A stretch of 64,000 nt of DNA from Pseudomonas abieticivorans (GCF_023509015.1 NZ_CP094975.1:5201501-5265500); one strand, 5' to 3'. Counted from the stretch's first letter, positions 33,984 to 43,445 are shown. Numbers and translations: made by a program. The notes: a model not told the origin generated them from the letters alone.

Positions 33984-34970
33984 CTATTTAGGGCTGATGA
34001 AACGGTTGTCGATCAGGTCGCTGTAGCTCACGTTGTACGGCTTGCCCTGCAGTTCGCTGGCGGTTTCGTTGGCCAGCTTGATCACCGCGGCGGCATCACC
34101 GGTGCTGCCATTGCTGCCCAACAGTTTTTCGCTCATGGCCTGGTCATAGAAACGCACGCCCTTGGCCGCCGCGGCCAGTTCCGCCGGGTCGGCCAGGTAG
34201 CCGCCCACGCCCTTGGCCATGATCGCGTAGGCCTCTTTGGGATGCTCCTGGGTGTATTGCACGGCCTTGTAGAGCCCGGCCACCAGCGCCTTGACGTCGT
34301 CGGGTTGTTTTTCGATGACATCGCAGCTCAGCGCCACCACGTCGACGATCACCCCAGGGGTGCTGCTGCTGTCGACCAGCACCTTGCCGGTCTGCTTGTT
34401 GCGCACGGTGCTCAGGTGCGGCTCCCAGGTCACGGCGGCAGGCACGCGGCCGGCGATGAACGCGGTGGCGGCGTCGTCGGCGGTCATGTTCTGGATGGTC
34501 AGGTCGCTCATTTTCATGCCGGCGTTCTTGAGCAGGTAGTTCAGCCAGAACTGGCTCACCGAACCCTCGTTCACGGCCACGGCCTTGCCCTTGAGGTCTT
34601 GCAGGCTGTTGACGTCCTTGCCCACCAGCACGCCGTCCCCGCCATGGCTTTCATCCAGGGCGGCCACGGCCTTGAAGCAGAACTGCGGGCGGTACTTGAG
34701 GATTTCATCCAGGGTGGACGCCGAGCCCGACAACTTGCCCGAGGCCTGGGCGGCCATGTACATGGAGGCTTCTTCGATGGTGGGCAGGTCAACGGTCAGG
34801 CCCTTGTCCTTGAAGTAACCCAGGTCTTGCGCCAGGTACAAAGTACCGTAGCCCACCCAGGTGGTGTGGCCGATCGACAGGGTCCCGGCCTGGGCACCAC
34901 TGGCGACACCTGCGGCCAAGGCGGTAAGGGCCAGCGGACGCATGCAGCGCGATACGAAAGACTTGATCAT
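33984..34970 (-). CDS. ABC importer substrate-binding protein, NMT1/TauA-like
   Basis: A 328-aa periplasmic protein with a signal peptide (MIKSFVSRCMRPLALTALAA, cut near GAQA). The type II binding fold starts TLSIGHTTWVGYGTLYLAQD and shows LGYFKDKGLTVDLPTIEEAS, the family pattern for taurine, sulfonate, nitrate and thiamine-precursor carriers. W-x-G-Y-G in the first strand is common in binders of small zwitterionic or aliphatic compounds, but the ligand cannot be named. The true start is 34970; the longer frame upstream crosses a REPIN. Confidence 0.85.
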   Translation of the reverse strand: MIKSFVSRCMRPLALTALAAGVASGAQAGTLSIGHTTWVGYGTLYLAQDLGYFKDKGLTVDLPTIEEASMYMAAQASGKLSGSASTLDEILKYRPQFCFKAVAALDESHGGDGVLVGKDVNSLQDLKGKAVAVNEGSVSQFWLNYLLKNAGMKMSDLTIQNMTADDAATAFIAGRVPAAVTWEPHLSTVRNKQTGKVLVDSSSTPGVIVDVVALSCDVIEKQPDDVKALVAGLYKAVQYTQEHPKEAYAIMAKGVGGYLADPAELAAAAKGVRFYDQAMSEKLLGSNGSTGDAAAVIKLANETASELQGKPYNVSYSDLIDNRFISPK

Positions 34971-35196
34971 TGAACACTCCCGGAATGATGGTTTTTTAAT
35001 TCGTATTTCGGGGCAGTGGGGCTGAACGCCAAAAACGTGTTGCGCGTGCGGTCTCTGACGGACCTTTTGCCTCGGTGGGGCAGGGTTGATGGTGGCTGAT
35101 ATCGGGGGGCAGGAAAACGAGGAAATATGTGGTTGCTGATGAGGAAAAAGCTTTGTCCCTCGGGCGGGCCTATCGCGCACAAAATCGCCCCCACCT

Positions 35197-35380
35197 GTAG
35201 GAGCGGATTCATCCGCGAAGCAGTCGACGCAATTTGCCTGACACACTGCGGTGACCTTTTCGCGGATGAATCCGCTCCTACAGAAGGAATGCGATCGCCT
35301 GTAGAGTTGATCCGCGAAAAGCCCGCTGCGGTGCATCAGGCCGTATACGGTGTGGCCTTCGCGGATAAATCCGCGCCTAC
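35197..35380. repeat. Two adjacent REPINs (GTAGGAGCGGAT family)
   Basis: REPIN one spans 35197-35282 (GTAGGAGCGGATTCATCC... to ...GATGAATCCGCTCCTAC). REPIN two, more diverged, spans 35301-35380 (GTAGAGTTGATCCGCG... to ...ATAAATCCGCGCCTAC). The spacer of the first resembles that of the 55.6-kb array. The second overlaps the 3' end of the GMC gene, whose stop codon (35336-35338) lies in its spacer. No other gene is seen in 34971-35335. Confidence 0.85.
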
Positions 35381-36976
35381 GGGGGCGCGCGTCGGGGCCA
35401 GGATCATCTCGGCCGCTTTCTCGCCGATCATGATGCACGGCGCGTTGGTGTTGCCGCTCACCAGTGTCGGCATGATCGAGGCGTCGACCACGCGCAGGCC
35501 TTGCACGCCGTGTACCTTCAGTTGCGGGCTGACCACGCTCAGCGCATCCACGCCCATCTTGCAGGTGCCCACCGGGTGGAACACGGTGGCGGCGTATTCG
35601 CGCACGTAGGTCATCCATTGCTCGTCGGTTTGCACCTGCTTGCCCGGCAGCATCTCGACCCCGCGGATGCCGTCGAATTCGTTGGCGGCCAGGACGCGCC
35701 GCGCCAGTTTCAAGCCCTCGATCAACACCTGGGCGTCGGCGGGGTCGGCCAGGAAGTTGAAATCGATGGCCAGTTGGCCGCCGCGCTGCAAACGGATCTC
35801 GCCGATGCTCTTGGGGCGCAGGATGCAGGTGTGCAGGGCGTAGCCATGGCCCCATTCGAACAGCCGGCCACGGTGGCTGCGGTAGCCCGGCACGAAGTGA
35901 AATTGCACGTCGGGCACCTCGCCGCACAGGGGCGTGCGGGCAAAGCCGCCGGCCTCGACGTAGTTGGTGGTCAGCCAACCTTTTTTACCGAACAGGTAAC
36001 GCAACGGCGACATCAGAATGCTGGGCAGCGAGCCCAGGGAAAACCCCAGCGTGAGCGGGCTTTTGGAGCGGATGGTGATCAGCCCGTCCAGGTGGTCTTG
36101 CAGGTTCTTGCCCACGCCGGGCAGGTCATGGGCAACCTGCACGCCGGCCTGTTCCAGCTCGGCCGCCGGGCCGATGCCGGAGGCCAGCAACAGCTGCGGG
36201 CTGCCGATGGCACCGGCGCACAGCAGCACTTCGCGGCGTGCGGTCAAGGCCTTTTGCACGCCTTGCACGCGCACGTTCACACCCTTGGCGACCTTCTGTT
36301 CAAGGATCAGGCTATCGACCGAGCAGTCGGTGACCACGGTCAGGTTGGGCCGATCCAGTATCGGCTTCACGAAGGCCCGGTAGCTGGACAGTCGCTTGGC
36401 GTCTTTTTGCGTCAGGTTGTAGAGGCCACAGCCTTCGAACTGCGCGCCATTGAAGTCATCATTGCGACGCAAGCCGGCCCGTTGCGCCGCCTTCACGAAC
36501 AACGCCGACACCGGGTTGGGGTCGCGCGCCGCTTCCACGTTCAATTCGCCCACGGTGCCGTGCAAGCGTGGGTCCTGGCCGAGGCGGTTGTTTTCGGACT
36601 TTTTGAAATACGGCAGCACGCTGTTCCAGTCCCAGCCGGGGCAGCCGGCCTGGGCCCAGCGATCGTAGTCACTGGCGTGGCCGCGAATGTAGATCATGCT
36701 GTTCATGGAGCTGGAGCCGCCCAGCGCCTTGCCGCGCGGGGTGTGCATGGTACGGTTGTTGAGGTGCTTTTGCGGTGCCGAGAGGAAGTTCCAGCTGTAT
36801 TTTTTGCTTTTGTACAGCGTGATGGTGCCGGCCGGGGTCTGGATGCGCGGGCTGTTGTCGTGGCTGCCGGCCTCGATCAGGCACACGCTCACGGCCGGGT
36901 CCGCGCTCAAGCGGTTGGCCAACACACAGCCGGAGGAGCCGGCGCCGACGATGAGGTAGTCGAACTCGGTGTTCAT
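35336..36976 (-). CDS. GMC oxidoreductase, choline/alcohol dehydrogenase type
   Basis: A 546-aa flavoenzyme with FAD-binding YLIVGAGSSGCVLANRLS, GMC signature HTPRGKALGGSSSMNSMIYI and GAIGSPQLLLASGIGP, and the C-terminal catalytic region FHPVGTCKMG plus NTNAPCIMIGEKAAEMIL. It likely oxidises an alcohol (possibly an amino alcohol) to an aldehyde, which the ALDH at 38519 could take on. The last 14 or so residues (PVGADLSAKATPYTA) are encoded by a REPIN and are not part of the family. ATG 36976 overlaps the permease stop (ATGA). Confidence 0.85.
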   Translation of the reverse strand: MNTEFDYLIVGAGSSGCVLANRLSADPAVSVCLIEAGSHDNSPRIQTPAGTITLYKSKKYSWNFLSAPQKHLNNRTMHTPRGKALGGSSSMNSMIYIRGHASDYDRWAQAGCPGWDWNSVLPYFKKSENNRLGQDPRLHGTVGELNVEAARDPNPVSALFVKAAQRAGLRRNDDFNGAQFEGCGLYNLTQKDAKRLSSYRAFVKPILDRPNLTVVTDCSVDSLILEQKVAKGVNVRVQGVQKALTARREVLLCAGAIGSPQLLLASGIGPAAELEQAGVQVAHDLPGVGKNLQDHLDGLITIRSKSPLTLGFSLGSLPSILMSPLRYLFGKKGWLTTNYVEAGGFARTPLCGEVPDVQFHFVPGYRSHRGRLFEWGHGYALHTCILRPKSIGEIRLQRGGQLAIDFNFLADPADAQVLIEGLKLARRVLAANEFDGIRGVEMLPGKQVQTDEQWMTYVREYAATVFHPVGTCKMGVDALSVVSPQLKVHGVQGLRVVDASIMPTLVSGNTNAPCIMIGEKAAEMILAPTRAPVGADLSAKATPYTA

Positions 36977-38370
36977 GCGTTTCTCCCGGCAGGCTTGAAT
37001 GCCGGCTGGCGACGCAGGCGGCTGGCGAAGTAGTACACCGGCGAGATCACCAGCAAACCGACGATCCAGGAAATATCGGCACCGCCCATGGCCTTGGCGA
37101 TCACCCCGGTGTACAGCTCGGTGGCCATGAACGGGATCTGCACCAGGATGCCCAGCACGTAGCAGCCCACGGCGGTCCAGTTGAAGTAGCCGTAGATGCC
37201 CCCGTCGCGGCGGAAGAAGGAGTCCACGTCGTAGCTGCCGTGGGCGATCAGGTAGTAGTCCACCAGGTTGATCGCCGTCCACGGTACCAGCACGTACAGC
37301 AGCAACAGGATGAAGTTGGTGTAGTTGGCCATGAAGTCATCCTGGCCCAGCAGCGCCAGGGCCAGGGAGATCGAGAACAGCACCAGCGCGGTCACGGCGC
37401 GGGACAGGGCGCCCGCCGACCATTTCGGCACCAGGGTCTGGCCCACGGTAATGGCTGAGAGGGTGCCGCAGTACAGGTTCATGGCGTTGGTGGCGGCGAT
37501 GCCCACCGAGAACACCGCGACCACCAGGGTGGCCAGGCCGCCGGTCATTTCGATCAAGCCTTCAATGATGTCGCCTTCCACGCACAAGCCCACCACCACC
37601 CCCAGTGCCATGGGCAGGATCGAACCCAGGCAGCAACCCCAGTAGCTGGACCAGAACGCCGAGCGGCTGCCGGTGTCTGCCGGCATGTAGCGCGAGTAGT
37701 CGGACACATACGGCGCGTAGGCCAGCTGCCACAGGGCGGCGATCGACAGGGTGCCAAGGAAACCCTGGATGTTGAACGCGTTACGCTGCAGGAAGTCGGC
37801 CGGCAAGCCGTGCACGCCGACGATCCAGATGAAACACAGCAGTAATATGGCGCCCGACAGGTACGACATCACCCGCGTGTAGGCATGGATCAGCCGGTAG
37901 CCGAACACCGTGGCGATCACGCTGATCACCCCCACCAGCACGATGCCCTGGTTGGTGCTGAACAGCGGGTAGCGGCTGTGCAGCGACTGGCCGCCCAGCA
38001 CCAGGTTGGAGGCAAAGAAGCCCAGGTACATGATCACCACCAGGGCCACCACCAGCAACGAGCCGTATGAGCCGAACTGGCCGCGGGTCTGCACCATTTG
38101 CGGCACGCCCAGTTGCGGGCCTTGCGCCGAGTGCAGGGCCATGAAGATGCCACCGATCAAGTTGCCGGCGATCAGCGCCAGCATGGCCGCCATGAACGGC
38201 AGCTTGAACACGGTCACCGCCAGGGCGCCGGTGACTACGGTCAGCAACATGATGTTGGAGCCGAACCAGATGGTGAACAGGTCGCGGGCACGACCATGGC
38301 GCTGATCGTGCGCGATGGGCTGGATGGTGCTCAGTTCAAGGGTTGCCGGTCTGGAGTCGTTGTTATTCAT
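36973..38370 (-). CDS. NCS1-family permease (nucleobase/cation symporter)
   Basis: A 465-aa inner-membrane transporter with about 12 helices. It has the NCS1 start RDLFTIWFGSNIMLLTVVTG, GPQLGVPQMVQTRGQFGSYG and APYVSDYSRYMPADTGSRSA. The family carries purines, pyrimidines, allantoin, hydantoins and thiamine, all nitrogen compounds. It is upstream of and coupled to the GMC enzyme, so it probably imports that enzyme's substrate. ATG 38370 is used; a GTG four codons earlier is possible. Confidence 0.87.
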   Translation of the reverse strand: MNNNDSRPATLELSTIQPIAHDQRHGRARDLFTIWFGSNIMLLTVVTGALAVTVFKLPFMAAMLALIAGNLIGGIFMALHSAQGPQLGVPQMVQTRGQFGSYGSLLVVALVVIMYLGFFASNLVLGGQSLHSRYPLFSTNQGIVLVGVISVIATVFGYRLIHAYTRVMSYLSGAILLLCFIWIVGVHGLPADFLQRNAFNIQGFLGTLSIAALWQLAYAPYVSDYSRYMPADTGSRSAFWSSYWGCCLGSILPMALGVVVGLCVEGDIIEGLIEMTGGLATLVVAVFSVGIAATNAMNLYCGTLSAITVGQTLVPKWSAGALSRAVTALVLFSISLALALLGQDDFMANYTNFILLLLYVLVPWTAINLVDYYLIAHGSYDVDSFFRRDGGIYGYFNWTAVGCYVLGILVQIPFMATELYTGVIAKAMGGADISWIVGLLVISPVYYFASRLRRQPAFKPAGRNA

Positions 38371-38390
38371 GCGTTCGATCACTCTGTAGT

Positions 38391-38411
38391 GCCCAGGTTT
38401 AAAACCCGGGC
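38391..38411. promoter_or_regulatory. 21-bp near-perfect palindrome before the NCS1 gene
   Basis: GCCCAGGTTTAAAACCCGGG plus C. It lies 20 bp before the permease ATG and about 110 bp after the ALDH stop. It could be an operator or an attenuator hairpin between the two genes. Confidence 0.4.
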
Positions 38412-38518
38412 AGCAATTGCGGGCAGGGGGCATCAAGGTTGAAGCTGGACGTGCCGGCGTTTTGGCAGCCGGCTTTGTCACTGCACAAGCAGTTTCTGGG
38501 CCGCAGTGGCGCGACCGT

Positions 38519-40009
38519 TCAGCGCAGTTGGAACCAGGTGGTTTTCAGTTGCGTGTACTTGTCGAAGGCATGCAGCGACAGGTCGCGGCCAAAACCCGAT
38601 TGCTTGCCGCCACCAAAGGGCACGCACACGTCCAGCGCATCCACCGTGTTCACCGACACGGTACCGGCGTTCAGGCGGCTGGCCACGCGGTGGGCGCGGT
38701 TCAGGTCATCGCTCCATAGCGAGGCAGCCAGGCCGTAAATGTGATCATTGGCCAGGCGCACGGCCTGGTCTTCGTCATCGAAAGCGCTGATGGCCAGCAC
38801 CGGGCCGAAGACCTCTTCGCGGCTCAGGCGCATGTCGGCGGTCACCCCGGTGAACAGTGTGGGTGGGATGAAGTTGTTCGAGCCATTGATCACCTGCCGT
38901 TCACCGCCCGCGACCAAGCGGGCACCTTCAGCGTGGGCGTGGCTGATATGCCCCATGATGTTCTGCGCCTGTTGCGCGTCGACGATGGCGCCCATCTTGC
39001 TGGCTGGGTCGAGCGGGTCACCGGGTTGCCACTGCTGGGCTTTTTCGACCAGGCGCTCGACGAATTCGTCGTGAATGGAGCGTTGCACCAACAGCCGCGA
39101 GTTGGCCGAGCACACCTCGCCCTGATTGAAAAAAATCCCGAAGGCGGCTTTTTCGGCAGCCAGGTCCAGGTCCTGGCAGTCGTCGAACACCAGGTTCGGG
39201 CTTTTACCGCCGCATTCCAGCCACACCTGCTTGAGGTTGGACTGCGCCGAGTACTGCATGAAGTACTTGCCCACCTGGGTGGAGCCGGTGAAGGCCAGTG
39301 CGTCCACGTCCGGGTGCAGGCCCAAGGCGCGGCCAGCCTGTTCGCCCAGGCCTGTGACCACGTTGAGCACGCCTGCAGGCACGCCGGCTTCCAGCGCCAG
39401 TTCAGCCAGGCGCAGGGCCGAGAAGGGCGACTGCTCGGCGGGTTTCAGGATCACGCTGTTGCCGGCGGCCAGGGCCGGTGCGACTTTCCAGGCGGCCATG
39501 TCCAGCGGGAAGTTCCACGGCACCACTGCGGCGATCACGCCCAATGGCACGCGGGTGATGGTGGCCAGGGTACCGGGGCCGGTGGGGGCCACCTGGTCGT
39601 AGAGTTTGTCCAGGCTTTCGGCGTACCAGGCAAACACCTGGGCGGCGCCCGGCACGTCGACCTGGTAGGCGTCCATCACCGGCTTGCCCATGCTCAGCGA
39701 GTCGAGCAGCGCCAATTCTTCGCGATGGGCCAGGATCAGCTCGGCCAGTCGCAACAGGATGCCCTTGCGTTCGCGTGGTGCCATGCGGGCCCAGGGGCCG
39801 TTTTCGAAAGCACTGCGGGCTACGCCCACGGCCAGGTCGACATCGGCGTCGGTGCAGGCCGCGACGTGGGCGAGCAAGGCGTTGGTGGCCGGGTTGATGA
39901 CCGCGAAGGTCTGCCCTTCAAGGGCTGCGTGGGCGCGCCCGTCAATGCTTGAAGTCGCGATCAAGCGCTGCGTGCGTGCAAGGCTTTGCCAGTGGTTCAG
40001 GTCGGTCAC
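38519..40009 (-). CDS. Aldehyde dehydrogenase, PuuC/KauB-like, GTG start
   Basis: A 496-aa NAD(P)-dependent aldehyde dehydrogenase with catalytic C300 (NQGEVCSANSR), E265 (LECGGKSPN) and N166 (PWNFPLD). The sequence follows gamma-glutamyl-aminobutyraldehyde/aminoaldehyde dehydrogenases (DLNHWQSLARTQRL... INPATNALLAHVA). The start is a GTG at 40009, six bases after GGGAG; this matches the family length, while upstream ATGs (40042, 40048) have no ribosome site. It may oxidise the aldehyde made by the GMC enzyme or the aminotransferase. Divergent from the LysR gene. Confidence 0.88.
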   Translation of the reverse strand: MTDLNHWQSLARTQRLIATSSIDGRAHAALEGQTFAVINPATNALLAHVAACTDADVDLAVGVARSAFENGPWARMAPRERKGILLRLAELILAHREELALLDSLSMGKPVMDAYQVDVPGAAQVFAWYAESLDKLYDQVAPTGPGTLATITRVPLGVIAAVVPWNFPLDMAAWKVAPALAAGNSVILKPAEQSPFSALRLAELALEAGVPAGVLNVVTGLGEQAGRALGLHPDVDALAFTGSTQVGKYFMQYSAQSNLKQVWLECGGKSPNLVFDDCQDLDLAAEKAAFGIFFNQGEVCSANSRLLVQRSIHDEFVERLVEKAQQWQPGDPLDPASKMGAIVDAQQAQNIMGHISHAHAEGARLVAGGERQVINGSNNFIPPTLFTGVTADMRLSREEVFGPVLAISAFDDEDQAVRLANDHIYGLAASLWSDDLNRAHRVASRLNAGTVSVNTVDALDVCVPFGGGKQSGFGRDLSLHAFDKYTQLKTTWFQLR

Positions 40010-40274
40010 TGCAGTCTCCCAAATGGCCGGGTCAGCAGCCATGTCCATGATCAGTGAGGCCGATAGTGGGCCAAGCGGCACAGGCAGGAAATTAGTAAAA
40101 ATGTGGTCTTGATCGATAAAAAAGCTCACCCGCAGCGCACCGCTTTGGTGCGCTCGGGCGAAGTTGGGCAGGCCATTTTTTTTAGCATCAAGCTTGAAGA
40201 AATCGCTTGTTTCGCCCGTCGCGCGAACCACGCAGAATAACGCGCACGATCCAGCCACCCCCGTCGAGGACGCC

Positions 40275-41189
40275 ATGGCCGCTTACAACCTGCGCCAGCT
40301 CAAATATTTCGTGACTACGGTGGAGTGCGGCAGCGTCGCCGAAGCCTCGCGCAAGCTGTACATCGCGCAGCCTTCGGTCTCCACCGCGATCAAGCACCTG
40401 GAAGAAAGTTTTGCCGTACAGTTGTTCATTCGCCACCACGCCCAGGGTGTTTCACTGACCCCCAGTGGTGCACGCTTCTATCGCAAGGCCCAGGAGCTGC
40501 TGCGGGTGGCTCACGAATTCGAGCAAAACGCCCTGGCCGATAACGACGTGGTGGCCGGGCAAATCGACATCGGGTGCTTTGAGACGGTGGCGCCGCTGTA
40601 CCTGCCGCGCCTGATCGCAGGCTTTCGTGACCGCTGGCCGGGAGTGGAAATCCGCATTCGCGATGGCGAGCAGCAGGAACTGGTTCAGGCCTTGACCTCG
40701 GGCAGCATCGACCTGGCCATGCTGTATGAACACGACCTGGACAGCACCATCGACACCGCGCCACTGATGGCTCCGCAGCAGCCCTATGCGCTGCTGCCCG
40801 AAGGGCATCGCTTTGCTCACCAGGCCAAGGTGTCGCTCAACGACCTGGTGCTCGAGCCCATGGTGCTGTTGGACGTGCAGCCTAGCCGTACCTACTTCGT
40901 GAGCATTTTCGAGGAGCGCGGGCTGACCCCCAACATCCTGTTCAGCTCGCCGTCCATCGAGATGGTGCGGGGCATGGTAGGGCGTGGGTTTGGCTTTTCG
41001 ATCCTGGTCACCCGGCCGCATTCGGAGTACACCTACGACGGGCAGAAGGTGGTGTGCGTGCCGCTGGCCGAGCAAGTGACCGGTTCCGGGCTCTCGGCGG
41101 CCTGGTTGCGCCGCTCGCAGTTGACCAAGCCGGCGCAGTTGTTTGTGGATCATTGCCGGGAAGTACTGGCGCCCAAGGTGGGCACCTGA
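40275..41189 (+). CDS. LysR-family transcriptional regulator
   Basis: A 304-aa regulator with the LysR helix-turn-helix at 1-60 (LRQLKYFVTTVECGSVAEAS, IAQPSVSTAIKHLEE) and a substrate-binding effector domain (IDIGCFETVAPLYLPRLIAG). GAGGA lies four bases before ATG 40275. It is divergent from the ALDH gene, with about 265 bp between, and convergent with the M20 gene with two bases between stops. It probably controls the ALDH-NCS1-GMC unit in response to a pathway intermediate. Confidence 0.88.
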   Translation: MAAYNLRQLKYFVTTVECGSVAEASRKLYIAQPSVSTAIKHLEESFAVQLFIRHHAQGVSLTPSGARFYRKAQELLRVAHEFEQNALADNDVVAGQIDIGCFETVAPLYLPRLIAGFRDRWPGVEIRIRDGEQQELVQALTSGSIDLAMLYEHDLDSTIDTAPLMAPQQPYALLPEGHRFAHQAKVSLNDLVLEPMVLLDVQPSRTYFVSIFEERGLTPNILFSSPSIEMVRGMVGRGFGFSILVTRPHSEYTYDGQKVVCVPLAEQVTGSGLSAAWLRRSQLTKPAQLFVDHCREVLAPKVGT

Positions 41190-41191
41190 GG

Positions 41192-42337
41192 TCAACGGCG
41201 CAGGGCTTGGGTGATGCGCCCCAGCATTGCGTCACAGCCTTGCAACTGTTCCAGGCTGACAAACTCATCGGGCTTGTGCCCCTGGTCCATGCTGCCCGGC
41301 CCGCACACCACGGTGGGGATGCCGATGGCATCGAACAGGCCGCCCTCGGTGCCAAAGGCCACGGTGGTAAAATCGCTGCTGCCACAGAACTGCGCGATCA
41401 GTTGCGCCGCCTGGCCATGGGCATCGGTGGCCAGGCCCGGGTAGGCCGACAGCTCGGAAAAGCGAATGGCGCTGTCGGCACTGACCGCACGCATCCTGGG
41501 CAGTACTTCCTGCTGGGCATAGCGCTCTAGCTGCTCGGCCACCTGACGAGGATCTTGCGCGGGCAGGGCGCGCACTTCGAAGTCGAAGCGGCAGTCCGCC
41601 GGCACGATGTTCAGCGCCTTGCCGCCGCTGATCACGCCGGTTTGCACGGTGCTGAAGGGCGGGTCGAAGCGCGTGTCTTGCTGCGCCCGAAGGCGCGAGC
41701 CGATGCGGCCCAGTTCGCCGATCAGCTCGGCGGCGTACTCGATGGCGTTGACGCCCTGGGGCGCGTAGGCCGAGTGGCAGGCCGCGCCGTGCACGTCGCA
41801 ACGCATTGCCAGCTTGCCCTTGTGGCCCAGTACCGGCTTGAGCTCGGTGGGTTCGCCGATGATGCACAGCAGCGGTTTGTGCAGGCGCTGCTCAAGTTCT
41901 GCGAGCAGCGAGCGCACGCCCAGGCAGCCGACTTCTTCGTCATAGGACAAGGCAATGTGCACCGGCATGCGCAGCGGCGCGGCCAGCAAGGCCGGCACGG
42001 CGGCCAGCACGCAGGCGATGTAGCCCTTCATGTCGGCGGTGCCGCGCCCGTAGAGCTTGCCCTCGCGTTCGCTGAGTGCGAAGGGCGGCACGGTCCAGGC
42101 TTGGCCGTCCACCGGCACCACGTCGGTGTGGCCCGACAGCACGATGCCCGGGCGGTCGTCCGGGCCCAAGGTGGCGAACAGGTTGGCCTTGCTGCGCTCG
42201 ACGTTGAAGATCAGTGCGCACGGCACGCCATGTTCGGCCAGGTAGTCGCGTACGAACTCGATCAATTGCAAATTCGATTCGCGGCTGGTGGTGTCGAACC
42301 CCACCAGCCGGGCCAGCAGGTCACGGCTGCGGTTCAT
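41192..42337 (-). CDS. M20 metallo-deacetylase, ArgE/acetylornithine deacetylase-like
   Basis: A 381-aa zinc amidohydrolase. The M20 motifs are visible: H70-T-D72 (LSGHTDVVPVDG), D102 (GRGTADMKGY), catalytic E134-E135 (SYDEEVGCLG), IIGEPTELKP, and a late metal His in DQGHKPDEF. It should cleave an N-acyl or amide bond of an amino acid or amine. Though ArgE-like in sequence, its position next to DUF1028 and Rid genes points to catabolism rather than arginine synthesis. Its ATG directly follows the DUF1028 stop (TGAATGA). Confidence 0.82.
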   Translation of the reverse strand: MNRSRDLLARLVGFDTTSRESNLQLIEFVRDYLAEHGVPCALIFNVERSKANLFATLGPDDRPGIVLSGHTDVVPVDGQAWTVPPFALSEREGKLYGRGTADMKGYIACVLAAVPALLAAPLRMPVHIALSYDEEVGCLGVRSLLAELEQRLHKPLLCIIGEPTELKPVLGHKGKLAMRCDVHGAACHSAYAPQGVNAIEYAAELIGELGRIGSRLRAQQDTRFDPPFSTVQTGVISGGKALNIVPADCRFDFEVRALPAQDPRQVAEQLERYAQQEVLPRMRAVSADSAIRFSELSAYPGLATDAHGQAAQLIAQFCGSSDFTTVAFGTEGGLFDAIGIPTVVCGPGSMDQGHKPDEFVSLEQLQGCDAMLGRITQALRR

Positions 42338-43012
42338 TCATTCATCCCCAGGCACGCCATAGCTGGGCGCCTTGGTCGGGTCCAGGGCGCGGGTGATGTA
42401 GTCTTGCATCTGGGGGCGATAGGCCGTCCACAACTGTTCCAGCTGGCCGATGGGGTCTTCATCGGCCCAGTCCACCCGCAGGTCGACGATGGGCCAGGTC
42501 AGCTCGCCCACCACCACCAGGGCCGCCGAGTGCACCGGGCCTGCTTCGCCACCGGCGGCCACGGCCGCTTGCATGGCCGCCAACAGGCGATCGGCCAACT
42601 GGCCACCGCTGTGTTCGAAGGTGTGCACCAGTGTTTCGATGACGGCGCGATCGGCCAGCATGTTGCCGGCGCCCACACACTGCTCGCCGGCCAGGGCATT
42701 GTGCGTGCCCAGGGTTTCGCTGCCGCTGAAATGCGCGGTGCGGCCCAGATGGTCGATGGCAGTGATCTGGCGGAATTGGCTGTAGCCGTTGCTGGTCAGG
42801 GCCTGGTCCAGCGCCTGGGCCGGTAGCTGCCCGCTTTCCAGTAGGTCGAGCACCTGCGGGCCTAAGGCGGGCAGGGTGATGTTCTGCGTGGACACCGCGC
42901 CCACGCCCGGCCGCAGCCACGGGCAGCGAGCACCCACGGCGATGCTGGAAGAACTGATGGCGATGCCCAGTTGACCGGTTTCGGCGCAGCGGCCGACGAT
43001 GGAAAACGTCAT
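42338..43012 (-). CDS. DUF1028 family protein
   Basis: A 224-aa protein beginning MTFSIVGRCAETGQLGIAIS, followed by SSSSIAVGARCPWLRPGVGAV and GAGNMLADRAVIETLVHTFE, which is the DUF1028 pattern. The fold is Ntn-hydrolase-like; function is unknown, though members recur beside Rid proteins and M20 peptidases. A conserved hydrolase role on N-acyl or amide compounds is inferred from that partnership. Confidence 0.82.
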   Translation of the reverse strand: MTFSIVGRCAETGQLGIAISSSSIAVGARCPWLRPGVGAVSTQNITLPALGPQVLDLLESGQLPAQALDQALTSNGYSQFRQITAIDHLGRTAHFSGSETLGTHNALAGEQCVGAGNMLADRAVIETLVHTFEHSGGQLADRLLAAMQAAVAAGGEAGPVHSAALVVVGELTWPIVDLRVDWADEDPIGQLEQLWTAYRPQMQDYITRALDPTKAPSYGVPGDE

Positions 43013-43028
43013 GGTATGTGCCTCCTGG

Positions 43029-43445
43029 TTATTCGGGAATGACAGCGATGACGTCGATTTCCATCAGCCATTCAGGCTGCCCAAGGCCGGAAATGATCAG
43101 CCCGGTGGAGATCGGGAACACGCCTTTGAGCCATTTGCCGACTTCCTGGTAAACCGGTTCGCGGTAGCGCGGGTCGATCAGGTAGGTGGTGGTCTTGACG
43201 ATGTGGCTGAGGTCGCTGCCGGCCTCTTCCAGCAGTTGCTTGACGTTGCGCATGGCCTGCTCGGCCTGCGCCCGTGGGTCGCCCAGGCCCACCAGGTTGC
43301 CTTCGAAGTCGGTGCCGATCTGCCCGCGCACGTACACCGTGTTGCCGGCACGCACGGCTTGGCACAGGTCGTTGTCCAGGTTCTGGTTGGGGTAGGTTTC
43401 TTTGGTGTTGAACATGCGAATGCGCGTGTGGGTCGGGGTGGCCAT
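43029..43445 (-). CDS. Rid (YjgF) family protein, non-archetypal
   Basis: A 138-aa protein with the Rid fold motifs VYVRGQIGTDFEGNLVGLGD, QAMRNVKQLLEEAGSDLSHI and VKTTTYLIDPRYR. The C-terminal strand has FPISTGLIISGL where RidA proper has P-A-R-S/T; the arginine needed for enamine/imine deaminase activity is replaced by Ser. It therefore belongs to a Rid branch (Rid1-7) tied to specific catabolic clusters and may lack classical activity. Sixteen bases before the DUF1028 ATG; probably the first gene of this trio. Confidence 0.82.
   Translation of the reverse strand: MATPTHTRIRMFNTKETYPNQNLDNDLCQAVRAGNTVYVRGQIGTDFEGNLVGLGDPRAQAEQAMRNVKQLLEEAGSDLSHIVKTTTYLIDPRYREPVYQEVGKWLKGVFPISTGLIISGLGQPEWLMEIDVIAVIPE

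Noticed and set aside
40188..40274. Start of the LysR gene at the longer open frame (40164)
   Set aside because: The frame upstream has no family sequence; GAGGA before ATG 40275 and the usual LysR N-terminus set the start there.
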